A stretch of DNA of 32,776 nt from Opitutales bacterium (GCA_022824405.1 JAJDZZ010000073.1:1-32776); one strand, 5' to 3'. Shown: positions 24,264 to 32,447, numbered from the stretch's first letter. The notes: generated from the letters alone by a model not told the origin. A program made the numbers and translations.

Positions 24264-25262
24264 CTATTCCGATTTCAAATCACGTAGCATGAGCGCCTCG
24301 ATGGCATTGCGCGGCGGCAAGCCTCCAAACAGGATTTGGTAGATCTGATTGAGAATAGGAGCCTCTATATCCTGCTTCTGACAGAGTTCGTGAAAGACGC
24401 GCGTAGCCAAAACACCTTCAACCACGGTTTTGCGGTGGCGCATCAAATCTTCCAACTTCGATCCCTCCCCCAATTGTTGGCCCAGCGTCCGGTTGCGGCT
24501 CCAGGCCCCGTTGCAGGTGGCAACCAAATCGCCAAAACCGCTGAGCCCGAAAAACGTTTTGGCATCGGCCCCCAGGGAAGCTCCGAGCCGGATCATCTCA
24601 CTGAGGGATCGGGTGATCAGGGCCGCCTTTCCGTTGTCTCCGATGCGCAGACCATCGGCACAGCCGCACCCTATGGCGTAAATGTTTTTCAGACATCCCC
24701 CCAACTCCACCCCTTTGACGTCTTCACAGGTGTAGACCCGCAGGTTGGGACTGCTCAATGCCGATTGAACCTGCCGGACAAAGCCGGAGAGAGCCTCCAC
24801 CCCCAGGGTCAGGGCGGTGGGGTTTCCCCGAGCCACTTCCGCCGCATTGCTGGGACCGGATAATACGGCGTGGGAAATGCCGGGCAGAGAGTCCCGAACG
24901 ACTTCGCTGGGGCGAAGAAAGGTTTTCTGCTCCAGCCCCTTGCACAACGTGATGACCAGCTTGAGGGCGTGGGATGACTGCCTCACCCCATTCACCGCCC
25001 GGCAAAGATTTCTCAATCCCTGGGAAGGGCAGGCCAAAACCGCCACGTCCGCCTCCATCATTACCGGTCTGATCTCAAAACCTATCTGCAAATTCTCCGG
25101 CAGTACAAACCCGGGCAGGTAATCCCGGTTTTCCCGCGCGGTGGAAATTTCCAAGGCCATCTCCATACGACGCGGAACCAAGGTTACCGAATGCCCCTTC
25201 TTCAGAAGATGAAGCGCCATGGCAGTTCCCCAGGCGCCGGCGCCAAGTAGACAGAAATTCAT
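24264..25262 (-). CDS. gpsA: Glycerol-3-phosphate dehydrogenase [NAD(P)+]
   Basis: Reduces dihydroxyacetone phosphate to sn-glycerol-3-phosphate for phospholipid synthesis. 332 residues. N-terminal Rossmann motif LLGAGAWGTAMA (residues 5-16), SGPSNAAEVA (about 135-144), catalytic Lys192 in GGCLKNIYAIGCG, and the C-terminal helical part with NRTLGQQLGEG and VVEGVLATR. First gene of gpsA-dtd-mpg; divergent from the small gene at 25374 with 111 bases between. Confident. Confidence 0.97.
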   Translation of the reverse strand: MNFCLLGAGAWGTAMALHLLKKGHSVTLVPRRMEMALEISTARENRDYLPGFVLPENLQIGFEIRPVMMEADVAVLACPSQGLRNLCRAVNGVRQSSHALKLVITLCKGLEQKTFLRPSEVVRDSLPGISHAVLSGPSNAAEVARGNPTALTLGVEALSGFVRQVQSALSSPNLRVYTCEDVKGVELGGCLKNIYAIGCGCADGLRIGDNGKAALITRSLSEMIRLGASLGADAKTFFGLSGFGDLVATCNGAWSRNRTLGQQLGEGSKLEDLMRHRKTVVEGVLATRVFHELCQKQDIEAPILNQIYQILFGGLPPRNAIEALMLRDLKSE

Positions 25263-25373
25263 GAATTCAACGGGAGGGAGCTTAGAAGGGAGGATTCGAA
25301 AATAAAAGAACCGAATTTTTCTCTATTTTTTTGGTGCGGCGCTTGACCTTTTGCCCAGGCGAGGGTAGAAGGA

Positions 25374-25688
25374 ATGGATATCCTATCATCCTTTAACCCT
25401 GCTCTGTTGAAAAGGATTCTATTCGAGTTATTTCAACTGATATTCTTCGGATTCAAGCGGAAAAAATCCTTCCGCTTTGTACGCATGAAAGGGCGTTCCA
25501 GCTCCCGATTGCGGAATCCGCAGTTTGTCATTCATTTGGAATCGACCCATTTTTATTACAGGAATCTGGATCGGTACGAACGAAAATTACGCAGAAAGGC
25601 CTTGTGGAAACGCGGTTCACTTGCCCTTGGCGCGCTTCTATTCGGTTGGCTGATTCTGGAAAGCGCTCAAGCTTTCTCGCTTTTCTAG
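25374..25688 (+). CDS. Small membrane-associated protein of unknown function
   Basis: 104 residues with no recognised family. An N-terminal amphipathic or hydrophobic helix (LLKRILFELFQLIFFGF) is followed by a strongly basic middle (KRKKSFRFVRMKGRSSSRLR) and a C-terminal hydrophobic helix (LALGALLFGWLILESAQAF). GAGGGTAGAAGGA just before the ATG could serve as ribosome binding site. The gene stands alone between gpsA (divergent) and a repeat mosaic starting 20 bases after its stop. The open frame looks genuine but the function is not known. Confidence 0.55.
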   Translation: MDILSSFNPALLKRILFELFQLIFFGFKRKKSFRFVRMKGRSSSRLRNPQFVIHLESTHFYYRNLDRYERKLRRKALWKRGSLALGALLFGWLILESAQAFSLF

Positions 25689-25709
25689 TATTACGTCCCA
25701 AAATAATCC

Positions 25710-26006
25710 ACCACAGAGGAGACAGAGAACACCGAGGAAAGAGAGAAAGAAACCACGGATAACACGGATCGGCACAGATGGGATTTCGAGAGGCACGGAT
25801 TGGGCATTGGATCTCGTCAAGGAGAGTAGGAGCAGCTTTACGCCGCGATTGTTTCGAGGCTTATTCGTGGGATCGCGGCGTAAAGCCGCTCCTACAATTT
25901 GAAACCTTCACTATGGAGCCAAAAAGATAATCTTGGCGTTTTTGGCGCTCTTTGCGAGAGGCCATTTCTCCCCTCTCTCTGTGCTCTCTGTGTCCTCTGT
26001 GGTTAA
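25710..26006. repeat. Intergenic repeat mosaic with REP doublet before the histidine kinase
   Basis: ACCACAGAGGAGACAGAGAA (25710-25729), ACCACGGATAACACGGATCG (25752-25771) with a further GGCACGGATTGGG, a GTAG-headed REP pair (25826-25895), TTTGGCGCTCTTTGCGAGAG (25943-25962) and CTCTCTCTGTGCTCTC...CCTCTGTGGTTAA (25973-26005). The rest up to 26126 shows no gene other than an unsupported 5' extension of the kinase frame. Confidence 0.82.
25826..25895. repeat. Inverted pair of GTAG-headed REP-like palindromes
   Basis: Two 24-base units (25826-25849 and 25872-25895) are inverted with respect to each other, differ at one base and are 22 bases apart. Each begins GTAGGAGC and has a GCGGC..GCCGC stem (GGCTTTACGCC core). 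GTAG heads and inverted pairing are hallmarks of REP sequences mobilised by RAYT (REP-associated tyrosine transposase) enzymes; no RAYT gene is in the window. A third unit lies at 30497-30520. Confidence 0.8.
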
Positions 26007-26126
26007 TATTTCTTCCCATTGTTCCTTCTCGCCTTGGGACGATTGGAAGGAACAAACTGGTTTGCGCGTTTGCTCAAACGGTATTCTCGATTATCTTCAA
26101 ACGAAAGACTGTGTGAAAATACTCCA

Positions 26127-28067
26127 ATGCCGGTAACCACACCCATAGCCGCTATAAAAACCATCCTTATCATCGAGGACGAGGCGGATGACCGTGAAAA
26201 TTTCCGCCGCTATATCGACTTCTTTTCCGACTGCGAAACGCAATTTTTGGAAGAAGAAACGGGAAGGGCCGGACTGGAAGCCTTTTCCACAGACGCGGTG
26301 GACTGTATCCTCCTGGGTCTGAACCTGCCGGATATGAGTGGTTTGGAATTCCTCTCCCGTTTCAAGGAAAAGTTTGGGGATTACATATGCCCCATCGTGA
26401 TGCTCACCGGCAAGGGCAGCGAGGAAGACGCGGTAATGGCTATGAATCAGGGGGCGCACGATTACCTATCCAAATTGCGATTGACCCCGAAACTCCTGCA
26501 AAGAGCCATAGAAAACGCGGCGGAGAAGGTGAGCCTGCAAAAGCGCCTGGAACATCAGCGGCTCGACCTGGAGGTAAAAAATCACCAACTGCGGGTGATG
26601 AAAGACCACTTGGAAAAGTTGGTGGAAGAACGGACGCGCGATCTCCTCCTCACCAATGAGCGGCTACTGGTGGAAATCGAGGAGCGCAGGAAGGCGGAGA
26701 GCCAAGTTCGGGAAAACGCGAAATTCAACCGAATGGTGGTGGACGCGGTTCCCCCGTTCATGGCCTACGTGGATCACCGGGATTGTTATCGATTTGCCAA
26801 CCGTCAATACGAACGGGTTTTCAACTGCAAGGAGAGTGAAATCCTGGGACGGACGATTTCCGGCCACCTGGGCAATGCCTTTCATGAAGCCCGTCGCAAA
26901 GTCATGAAGGGCAAACAACAGGAATTCGAGCACGGTCAAGCCAACACCAGCGGGTTATATCAGACTTACAAGATAGCGCTCACCCCCCACAAGAAAAAGG
27001 GAGGGGAGGTCCTGGGATATTTTATCGTGGGATCCGACGTTACCGAAAGACTGATCACGGAACAGAGTTTGATGGAATCCGAGGCCAAGTTTTCCGCCCT
27101 TTTCCGCGATGCGGCCACCGGCATTGCCCTGTCCGATCTGGATGGGGCCATAATTGACTGCAATGCCGCCTTCCAACGCATTCTGGGCTACCTGAAACCG
27201 GATATCCTGGGCCATGGCATTCAGAAATTTTACGCCGAACCGATGGAGGAGGACGAACGGGACTTCCTGCTGGAATGCAAGCATGGCAAACGCTGGTCCT
27301 ACCGCATCGATAAACCGTTGAAGGCAAAGGATGGGCACACCATTTGGGGGCGTCTGAACACCTCGATGATACTCGGGATCAACCAGGCTCCCCAGTTCGT
27401 GGTCCACATGTTGGAAGACATCACCCCCCAGAAGGAAAATGAGGCGTTTATCCAAAAATCCCTCGAGGAAAAACAGGTGCTGCTCCGAGAAGTGCATCAC
27501 CGGGTGAAGAACAACCTGCAGGTCATCCAGAGTCTCCTGCGCATGCAGTCCCGCGAGGTGAAAGGAAGCGCTCTCGAGCCCCTCTTGCGGGAAAGTCAGA
27601 ACCGCATTCGCTCCATTGCCCTGATCCACGAACAACTCTACAAGCAGGACGACTTTGCTGAAATCGACTTTGCCGATTACCTGAGGCAACTTCTGCGTCA
27701 ACTCTTCCACACCTTCGGCCTGAAAAATTTGAACGTAATCAGTTCCATAGATTTTGAGGATATCTACCTCAGCCTGACCAAAGCCATACCTTGCGCCCTG
27801 ATCGCCAACGAAGTGGTCACCAACTCCTTGAAATATGCCTTCCAGGGAAGGAGCGAAGGGAAAATATCCATCAATGCCTACCGCGACAAAGGCTGGTTGA
27901 CCATGATAATCAAAGACGACGGAGCCGGTTTCCCCGAGGACTTGGATATCGAAGCCAGCGAAACATTGGGACTCAAAGTGGTCCGCACTCTCACCCGTCA
28001 GCTCGGCGGAGAAATGGAATTCATCAGTGACGGGGGAGCGGAATTCCGACTCTCCTTCATGCCCTGA
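26127..28067 (+). CDS. Hybrid sensor histidine kinase: pseudo-REC, two PAS, HisKA_2, HATPase
   Basis: 646 residues from ATG 26127 (MPVTTPIAAIKTILIIEDEA); the upstream extension is repeat-derived. Order: receiver domain (about 11-130), coiled coil (about 135-195), PAS 1 (about 200-310), PAS 2 (about 320-440), HisKA_2 dimerisation domain with EVHHRVKNNLQVIQSLLRMQ (His457/His458, the latter the likely phosphorylated one), and an HATPase domain with NEVVTNSLKYAF, DDGAGFPED and TLGLKVV. There is no membrane segment, so a cytoplasmic sensor. The receiver has DCILLGLNLPDMSG where the family has LLDLNLP: the phosphoacceptor Asp is Gly64 (GGT). The acidic EDE, Thr and Lys positions remain. It is followed by a REC-PAS-PAS protein. 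Confidence 0.93.
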   Translation: MPVTTPIAAIKTILIIEDEADDRENFRRYIDFFSDCETQFLEEETGRAGLEAFSTDAVDCILLGLNLPDMSGLEFLSRFKEKFGDYICPIVMLTGKGSEEDAVMAMNQGAHDYLSKLRLTPKLLQRAIENAAEKVSLQKRLEHQRLDLEVKNHQLRVMKDHLEKLVEERTRDLLLTNERLLVEIEERRKAESQVRENAKFNRMVVDAVPPFMAYVDHRDCYRFANRQYERVFNCKESEILGRTISGHLGNAFHEARRKVMKGKQQEFEHGQANTSGLYQTYKIALTPHKKKGGEVLGYFIVGSDVTERLITEQSLMESEAKFSALFRDAATGIALSDLDGAIIDCNAAFQRILGYLKPDILGHGIQKFYAEPMEEDERDFLLECKHGKRWSYRIDKPLKAKDGHTIWGRLNTSMILGINQAPQFVVHMLEDITPQKENEAFIQKSLEEKQVLLREVHHRVKNNLQVIQSLLRMQSREVKGSALEPLLRESQNRIRSIALIHEQLYKQDDFAEIDFADYLRQLLRQLFHTFGLKNLNVISSIDFEDIYLSLTKAIPCALIANEVVTNSLKYAFQGRSEGKISINAYRDKGWLTMIIKDDGAGFPEDLDIEASETLGLKVVRTLTRQLGGEMEFISDGGAEFRLSFMP

Positions 28068-28113
28068 CGGGCCAAACAAAATTTTGTTGCTTTAAAGCCT
28101 AAAAAAACACCGT

Positions 28114-29304
28114 ATGGGTGGCCGACATGAGAAGGAATTCCAACCTCAAATAGTAGTGAAGAAACAAATAATCCCCAAAGCCAAGCTCCTGGTTGTCGAA
28201 GATGAGGGTATCACAGCTGAGGACATTAAAGATTACCTGATCAGCCTGGGGTACGACGTATTGGGCATCTGCAGCACCGGAGAAGAGGCCGTAGAAAAAG
28301 CCAGGAGCCTGGAACCGGATCTCGTGCTGATGGATATCCGTCTGGCCGGGGTTGTCGACGGTATTCAGGCAGCGGATATTATCCGGGAACATTACGAAAT
28401 CCCGGTGGTGTACCTCACCGCGTATTCCGACCCACAGACCTTGGAGCGAGCCAAGATTACCGACCCCTACGGTTACGTGCTAAAACCATTCAACCAGCGC
28501 GACCTGCAGATCGCGGTGGAAATCGCCTTGCATAAACACAAAATGCAGAGTCGTTTGCAGGAAAGCGAACGCTGGTTGTCCGCCACCGTTTCCTCCGTAG
28601 ACGAAGCCATTATAACGGTAGATGCGATGTACCGGGTGAAGACGATGAATCAGGCGGCGGAACGCATTACCGGATGGCGGTTCAAGGATGCCAAATCACG
28701 TTTGTTTACGCAGATCTATACCACCTGCCATGCAGCCACCGGAGAAGACCTCCCCACCCCCATCCACCTGGCTTTGGAAACCGGTAAGACCGTGGCTCGC
28801 AAAGGGGAAGCCCTCCTCGTAGCCCTTGGGGGAACCATCCATCCCGTGGATGAAACGGCCACCTTGATTGTGGACCCTGTCCGAGGGGTCTTGGGGGCGG
28901 TTCTTGTGTTCAGGGATGCCTCCGAACGCATTGAAGCGGAAAACAATTATCGGGAAGATCTCATTCCAGCCGTTTTGGACTCCCTTTCCTCCTATCTCGT
29001 GGTAACCGACCGGGATGGAAAAATTATCCGCTTCAACCGGAAGGCTCAGAACCTGACCGGCCTGAGCGAACGAGACGCCCACAAGAAATTTTTCTGGGAT
29101 TTGTGCTCGGATTCCGAGGAGTCCGACGTCGCTTCTTCCTCCTTCAAAGTCCTCAATTGCAACCGACATGAGAGCACCTTCGACTGCAGGTGGAAGACGA
29201 AATTCGACCAAGCCTTGAAAATCCGCTGGTGCAACTCCGTCATTCGCGACGACGACGAAGCGATCAGTTACATCATCTGCACCGGGGTTGGCCTGGAAAA
29301 CTAG
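28114..29304 (+). CDS. Response regulator with REC-PAS-PAS architecture
   Basis: 396 residues. The receiver domain (about 24-140) is complete: acidic pair Glu29-Asp30 (VVEDEG), phosphoacceptor Asp74 (LVLMDIRLAG), Thr102 and Lys124 (YVLKPF). Two PAS domains follow (about 155-270 and 285-395), the first with WLSATVSSVDEAIITVDAM. No DNA-binding, kinase or cyclase output is present, so it probably acts through protein contacts. It lies 46 bases after the kinase gene and is the natural phosphate acceptor for it. The ATG has no Shine-Dalgarno; GTG 28156 is an alternative start. The domain call is firm, the role is inferred. Confidence 0.9.
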   Translation: MGGRHEKEFQPQIVVKKQIIPKAKLLVVEDEGITAEDIKDYLISLGYDVLGICSTGEEAVEKARSLEPDLVLMDIRLAGVVDGIQAADIIREHYEIPVVYLTAYSDPQTLERAKITDPYGYVLKPFNQRDLQIAVEIALHKHKMQSRLQESERWLSATVSSVDEAIITVDAMYRVKTMNQAAERITGWRFKDAKSRLFTQIYTTCHAATGEDLPTPIHLALETGKTVARKGEALLVALGGTIHPVDETATLIVDPVRGVLGAVLVFRDASERIEAENNYREDLIPAVLDSLSSYLVVTDRDGKIIRFNRKAQNLTGLSERDAHKKFFWDLCSDSEESDVASSSFKVLNCNRHESTFDCRWKTKFDQALKIRWCNSVIRDDDEAISYIICTGVGLEN

Positions 29305-29344
29305 CGCTTTTGTGGCTATTTGCTCCCCGACCTGTCCGCCATTA

Positions 29345-29563
29345 CCTCTCGCCAAGATCGCAAAGAGCGCAGAGAGAGAACGGAGGGGGGACATTCCTGT
29401 CCCCCGCCATGTCTTTCAAGAGGGGGACCCCGCCTTCGCCAGAGGTCTACGGCGTGGTGGGGGACAGGAATGTCCCCCCTCCGTTAGTACATCCGTGCTA
29501 ATCCGTGAAATCCGTGGTTATTCTCCCCCAATTCCTAATTCCTAATTGGCGCCCCTGGGCGCC
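29345..29563. repeat. Intergenic repeat mosaic between the response regulator and the ROK kinase
   Basis: CTCTCGCCAAGATCGCAAAG (29346-29365), then two GGGGGACATTCCTGTCCCCC palindromic words in inverted order (29382-29405 and 29459-29482) enclosing about 53 unrelated bases, ATCCGTGCTAATCCGTG (29491-29507), CCAATTCCTAATTCCTAATT (29528-29547) and hairpin GGCGCCCCTGGGCGCC (29548-29563), eight bases after the ROK gene stop on the minus strand. Confidence 0.87.
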
Positions 29564-29571
29564 TTTTTGGT

Positions 29572-30318
29572 TTAACGGTGAAAGGTCTGCTTCGCTACCA
29601 GCGCCGCTCCGATAATTCCGGCCCGGTTTTTCAGGGAGGCCATCAGAATCCGGGTCCTGATATTCAGGTAGGGCACGAAGCGGTCCCCTTTTTTTGAGGC
29701 TCCGCCTCCTATGATAAACCGATCCGGTTGGAACAAGTCTTCCAAATGGCGCAAATAAAGGCCGAACCGGAGCGCCCAATCCTTCCACCGCAAGCCTTCC
29801 CTCTTGCGGGCCGCATCCGAGGCGTAAACTTCCGCCTCGCCCCACTCCTCAAGCATCAAATGCCCCAACTCCGTATTGGGAATCAGTTTGCCGTCCCGAA
29901 TCAACCCGGAACCGATGCCGGTGCCCACGGTGAGGAACAAAATGGTGCCCGACTTGTGTTTTATCCCGCTATAATTCAATTCGGCCAGGGCGGCGGCGTC
30001 GGCGTCGTTTACCATCGCAACGGGACATCCCGTGGCCTCAGTCAACAATTCCCCCGCATTCAGGTCGATCCAGGAACGGTCCACATTGGCCGCCGAATAA
30101 ATGACGTTCTTTTTCACCACCGCCGGGAACCCGACCCCGATCGGTTTTTTCCAGGAAAATTCCCGGGTAATCCGGGCAATTACTTTGGAAACTGCCTGTG
30201 GGGTGGAAGGTTTTGGGGTGCGGTAACGGATGCGTTTGGCGGTGAATTTACCGTTTTCCAAATTTACCACCGAGCCTTTTATGCCTGAGCCCCCAACATC
30301 AATACCGAGTACCTCCAT
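29572..30318 (-). CDS. ppgK: ROK-family glucokinase, polyphosphate-glucokinase-like
   Basis: Cytoplasmic sugar kinase, 248 residues. The start ATG 30318 gives the family N-terminus MEVLGIDVGGSGIKGSVV (phosphate-binding loop); a TTG at 30333 is the upstream alternative. TPKPSTPQAV, GVGFPAVV, the catalytic VNDADAAALAE (Asp105), LTVGTGIGSG and ELGHL follow. The zinc-binding cysteine motif of many ROK regulators is absent, as in PpgK enzymes, which phosphorylate glucose with polyphosphate and/or ATP. It could phosphorylate glucose released from laminarin. Phosphate donor specificity cannot be read from sequence by eye. Confidence 0.88.
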   Translation of the reverse strand: MEVLGIDVGGSGIKGSVVNLENGKFTAKRIRYRTPKPSTPQAVSKVIARITREFSWKKPIGVGFPAVVKKNVIYSAANVDRSWIDLNAGELLTEATGCPVAMVNDADAAALAELNYSGIKHKSGTILFLTVGTGIGSGLIRDGKLIPNTELGHLMLEEWGEAEVYASDAARKREGLRWKDWALRFGLYLRHLEDLFQPDRFIIGGGASKKGDRFVPYLNIRTRILMASLKNRAGIIGAALVAKQTFHR

Positions 30319-30428
30319 GACTTCAGAATTCAATATGGAGTAAGCAACTTGGGAAAGGCAATGGAAGAATGGGCAAGTCCAAGACGAGGAAACCCCTCTT
30401 CCCTCCCACCCAAAAATGCCTTCCGGTT

Positions 30429-30650
30429 AATGCTCGATGCCTGATGCTGGATACCGGATACTGGAGGTCCTTTTCCTGGGTTTCGTGCTCCCAGCAATCG
30501 CGGCGTAAAGCCGCGCCTACAGTATATTTCTGTTTCGGCGAAGCCGGACCCCTTTGCGAACTTTGCGCTCTTTGCGAGATCCCTCTTTCAAGTCCTTTCG
30601 ATCGCGATCACGATTATTCAGCCTTCAGCCTTTAGCCTTTAGCCTTCTTC
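30429..30650. repeat. Intergenic repeat mosaic before the MmcQ/YjbR gene
   Basis: AATGCTCGATGCCTGATGCT with GGATACCGGATACTGG (30429-30465), a REP-like unit (30497-30520), CTTTGCGAACTTTGCGCTCT with TTGCGAGA (30552-30579), TTTCGATCGCGATCACGATT (30597-30616) and CAGCCTTTAGCCTTTAGCC 7-base tandem (30619-30645). 30334-30428 shows nothing recognisable. Confidence 0.82.
30497..30520. repeat. Single GTAG-headed REP-like palindrome
   Basis: Read on the minus strand it begins GTAGGCGCGGCTTTACGCCG, the same family as the pair at 25826-25895, with one base changed in the outer stem. Confidence 0.75.
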
Positions 30651-30660
30651 CTTTAAATCC

Positions 30661-31077
30661 ATGGATCCAACTGAATTACGTGAATATTTGTTATCCTTTA
30701 ACGGGGTTTCCGAAGAACAGCCGTTCGGTCCCGAGGTGGTGGTTTACAAAGTAATGGGCAAAATTTTCGCCCTGACCGCCTACGCCTCGCCCTTGACCAT
30801 CAACTTGAAATGCGAACCTCAACTGGCCCTGCAATTGCGGGAAGAGTATGCCGCGGTCAAGCCGGGATATCACATGAACAAAAAACACTGGAACACGGTC
30901 ACGGTGGACGGCAGCATCCCCCGGGAACGATTCCAGGACATGGTGAATGGTTCCTACGACCGCGTCGTGGAAGGCCTTCCGGCAAGGAAACGCAAGGTCT
31001 TGCAGACAAAGGATCCAACTACCAAGGGGAAGCCGGAAGATTGGCGCCGCGAATTTTTGCGGGATATCTCACAATAA
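30661..31077 (+). CDS. MmcQ/YjbR family protein
   Basis: 138 residues with a CyaY-like fold expected. Typical segments: GVSEEQPFGPEVVVYKVMGKIFAL near the N-terminus, INLKCEPQLALQLREEY, VKPGYHMNKKHWNTVTVDGS and DMVNGSYDRVVEGLP. The biochemical role of the family is not established (a DNA-binding role has been proposed for some members). It follows a repeat mosaic and starts a short same-strand cluster with the next unknown gene. Confident family call. Confidence 0.93.
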   Translation: MDPTELREYLLSFNGVSEEQPFGPEVVVYKVMGKIFALTAYASPLTINLKCEPQLALQLREEYAAVKPGYHMNKKHWNTVTVDGSIPRERFQDMVNGSYDRVVEGLPARKRKVLQTKDPTTKGKPEDWRREFLRDISQ

Positions 31078-31176
31078 ATTTGGTTGAACCCGGCCCCAAA
31101 ATCGTTGTTATTTCCAATTCCCTTTGGAGATTTCCGCGTTTTATTGGCATCTCCCACCGCAAAAATCGATCCGCCA

Positions 31177-31710
31177 ATGATTCAGGCCCTGACATCGAAG
31201 GATGGCATTTTGTCCGTTATTGTACGGATGGGGGTTCAATACATCTCCTTTCAGTTGGACCCCAAAGCCCAGGATTGGGTGAACAATAGATTGGGCAACG
31301 TGCACTTGTCCGCATTGGACCTCATTACCTTGGTCCTGGGCGGCAAAGCCAGCGTAGCGCCAACCTCCTCTAACTCCCGGTTTTTGAAACGCATCGGGGA
31401 CGACCGCAAGCAACTCCGGTTGCAATTGGATTTTACCCAATCCTTTCTCTCCTGCGAGCAAACCGGGCAAAGCCAGGACCTCCGTTTGTGTCTGATCCGG
31501 GGAAGGCGGGGCTACGATATCAAACTGCTCGCCGAGAACGCATCCCGCCATTACCGAGTCGAGGCGAGTGTTCCCGTCGAAGAACTAACCCTCGACCATT
31601 TGAAAAGCTTTGTGGAAAAGGGTCACATCTCCCAGGAGCAACCAACCGTTCGCCGCCTCAAACACTGGTTTGCCGGCAGGGTCGAACTCTGGGGACTAGC
31701 CTACGGTTAG
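31177..31710 (+). CDS. Hypothetical protein
   Basis: 177 residues from ATG 31177 (MIQALTSKDGILSVIVRMG); an upstream TTG at 31084 would add 31 residues (LLFPIPFGDFRVLLASPTAK) and lie six bases after the MmcQ/YjbR stop, so the start is undecided. No family is recognised. The protein is mixed alpha/beta in appearance, with a basic C-terminal part (TVRRLKHWFAGRVELWGLAYG). It shares strand and close spacing with the MmcQ/YjbR gene. No signal peptide or membrane helix is clear. Confidence 0.6.
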   Translation: MIQALTSKDGILSVIVRMGVQYISFQLDPKAQDWVNNRLGNVHLSALDLITLVLGGKASVAPTSSNSRFLKRIGDDRKQLRLQLDFTQSFLSCEQTGQSQDLRLCLIRGRRGYDIKLLAENASRHYRVEASVPVEELTLDHLKSFVEKGHISQEQPTVRRLKHWFAGRVELWGLAYG

Positions 31711-31732
31711 TGGCATATCCTGTAAATTAATT

Positions 31733-32022
31733 AACCACAGAGAACCCAGAGGACACAGAGGGGGGAGAGAAATGGCCTCTCGCAAAGAGCGCCAAGAACA
31801 CAAAGATTCTTAGGTAAAAACATGGATGAACAGGATGCACGGGATTTGGATAATCCGTGTCTATCCGTGGAATCCGTGGTCAATATTCAGTGACTAGTTG
31901 CCAGTGCCGAGTGGCTAATGTATTTTTCTAATTCTTTGTGCCTTTGTGCCTTTGTGCCTTTGTGCCTTTGTGCCTTTGTGCCTTTTCATTCCTCATTCCT
32001 AATTGGCGCGCCTCAGCGCGCC
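31733..32022. repeat. Intergenic repeat mosaic before the Hsp15-like gene end
   Basis: AACCACAGAGAACCCAGAGG (31733-31752), CTCTCGCAAAGAGCGCCAAG (31777-31796), ACATGGATGAACAGGATGC (31820-31838), ATCCGTGTCTATCCGTGG (31853-31870), a 57-bp stretch (31872-31928) 54/57 identical to 15171-15227, the TTTGTGCC array (31935-31982), CATTCCTCATTCCTAATT (31987-32004) and hairpin GGCGCGCCTCAGCGCGCC (32005-32022), two bases after the Hsp15-like stop on the minus strand. No gene is seen. Confidence 0.88.
31935..31982. repeat. 8-bp tandem repeat, six copies of TTTGTGCC
   Basis: Six copies of the unit that forms the larger array at 2622-2717, in the same orientation. It is inserted between two AATTCCT-type words, which suggests expansion inside an existing module. 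Confidence 0.93.
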
Positions 32023-32024
32023 CT

Positions 32025-32405
32025 TCAGTCGTCCCCCAATTCCTGCAAAATCCTATCCAATTTTCTCCGGTCCTTTTTGGTGGGTCGGCCCGTTCCCCGG
32101 TCCCGTTGCATGAGGGATTGGGCCTTGGACTGCTCCTTCAAGCGCCCATACTCCTTGGCAGGGGTAATGTCCCTGTAGTATTCGACCGCCTTGGCATACT
32201 TTACCCGCCGGGGCAGAAGTGCTACGACTTCTATCGACCGTTTAAAACGGGGGTATTGGAGTTCAACCGCGTCCCCGGGCTTGACCGGGGTAGCAGGTTT
32301 TACCGCCTGTCCGTTCAAACGAACTTTTCCAGCTCGACAGGCCGAGGCGGATTTGGACCGCGTCCGATATGCGCGAATATGCCAAAGCCACTTGTCGATT
32401 CTCAT
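32025..32405 (-). CDS. hslR: S4-domain RNA-binding protein, Hsp15-like
   Basis: 126 residues from ATG 32405 (MRIDKWLWHIRAYRTRSKSA), the usual start of Hsp15/HslR proteins; five extra residues upstream are possible. The S4 domain (residues 1-60) has CRAGKVRLNGQAVKPATPVKPGD. The C-terminal part is basic (RGTGRPTKKDRRKLDRIL). Hsp15 rescues stalled 50S subunits carrying peptidyl-tRNA. The stop is followed after two bases by a GC hairpin repeat. Confident family call. Confidence 0.93.
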   Translation of the reverse strand: MRIDKWLWHIRAYRTRSKSASACRAGKVRLNGQAVKPATPVKPGDAVELQYPRFKRSIEVVALLPRRVKYAKAVEYYRDITPAKEYGRLKEQSKAQSLMQRDRGTGRPTKKDRRKLDRILQELGDD

Positions 32406-32447
32406 GGACGCTGGTGTCATACAATAGCGTTACCAGATCGATTCCCT

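Noticed and set aside
26955-28079. 374-codon minus-strand frame opposite the histidine kinase
   Set aside because: Antisense shadow; the plus strand has unmistakable PAS, HisKA_2 and HATPase motifs.
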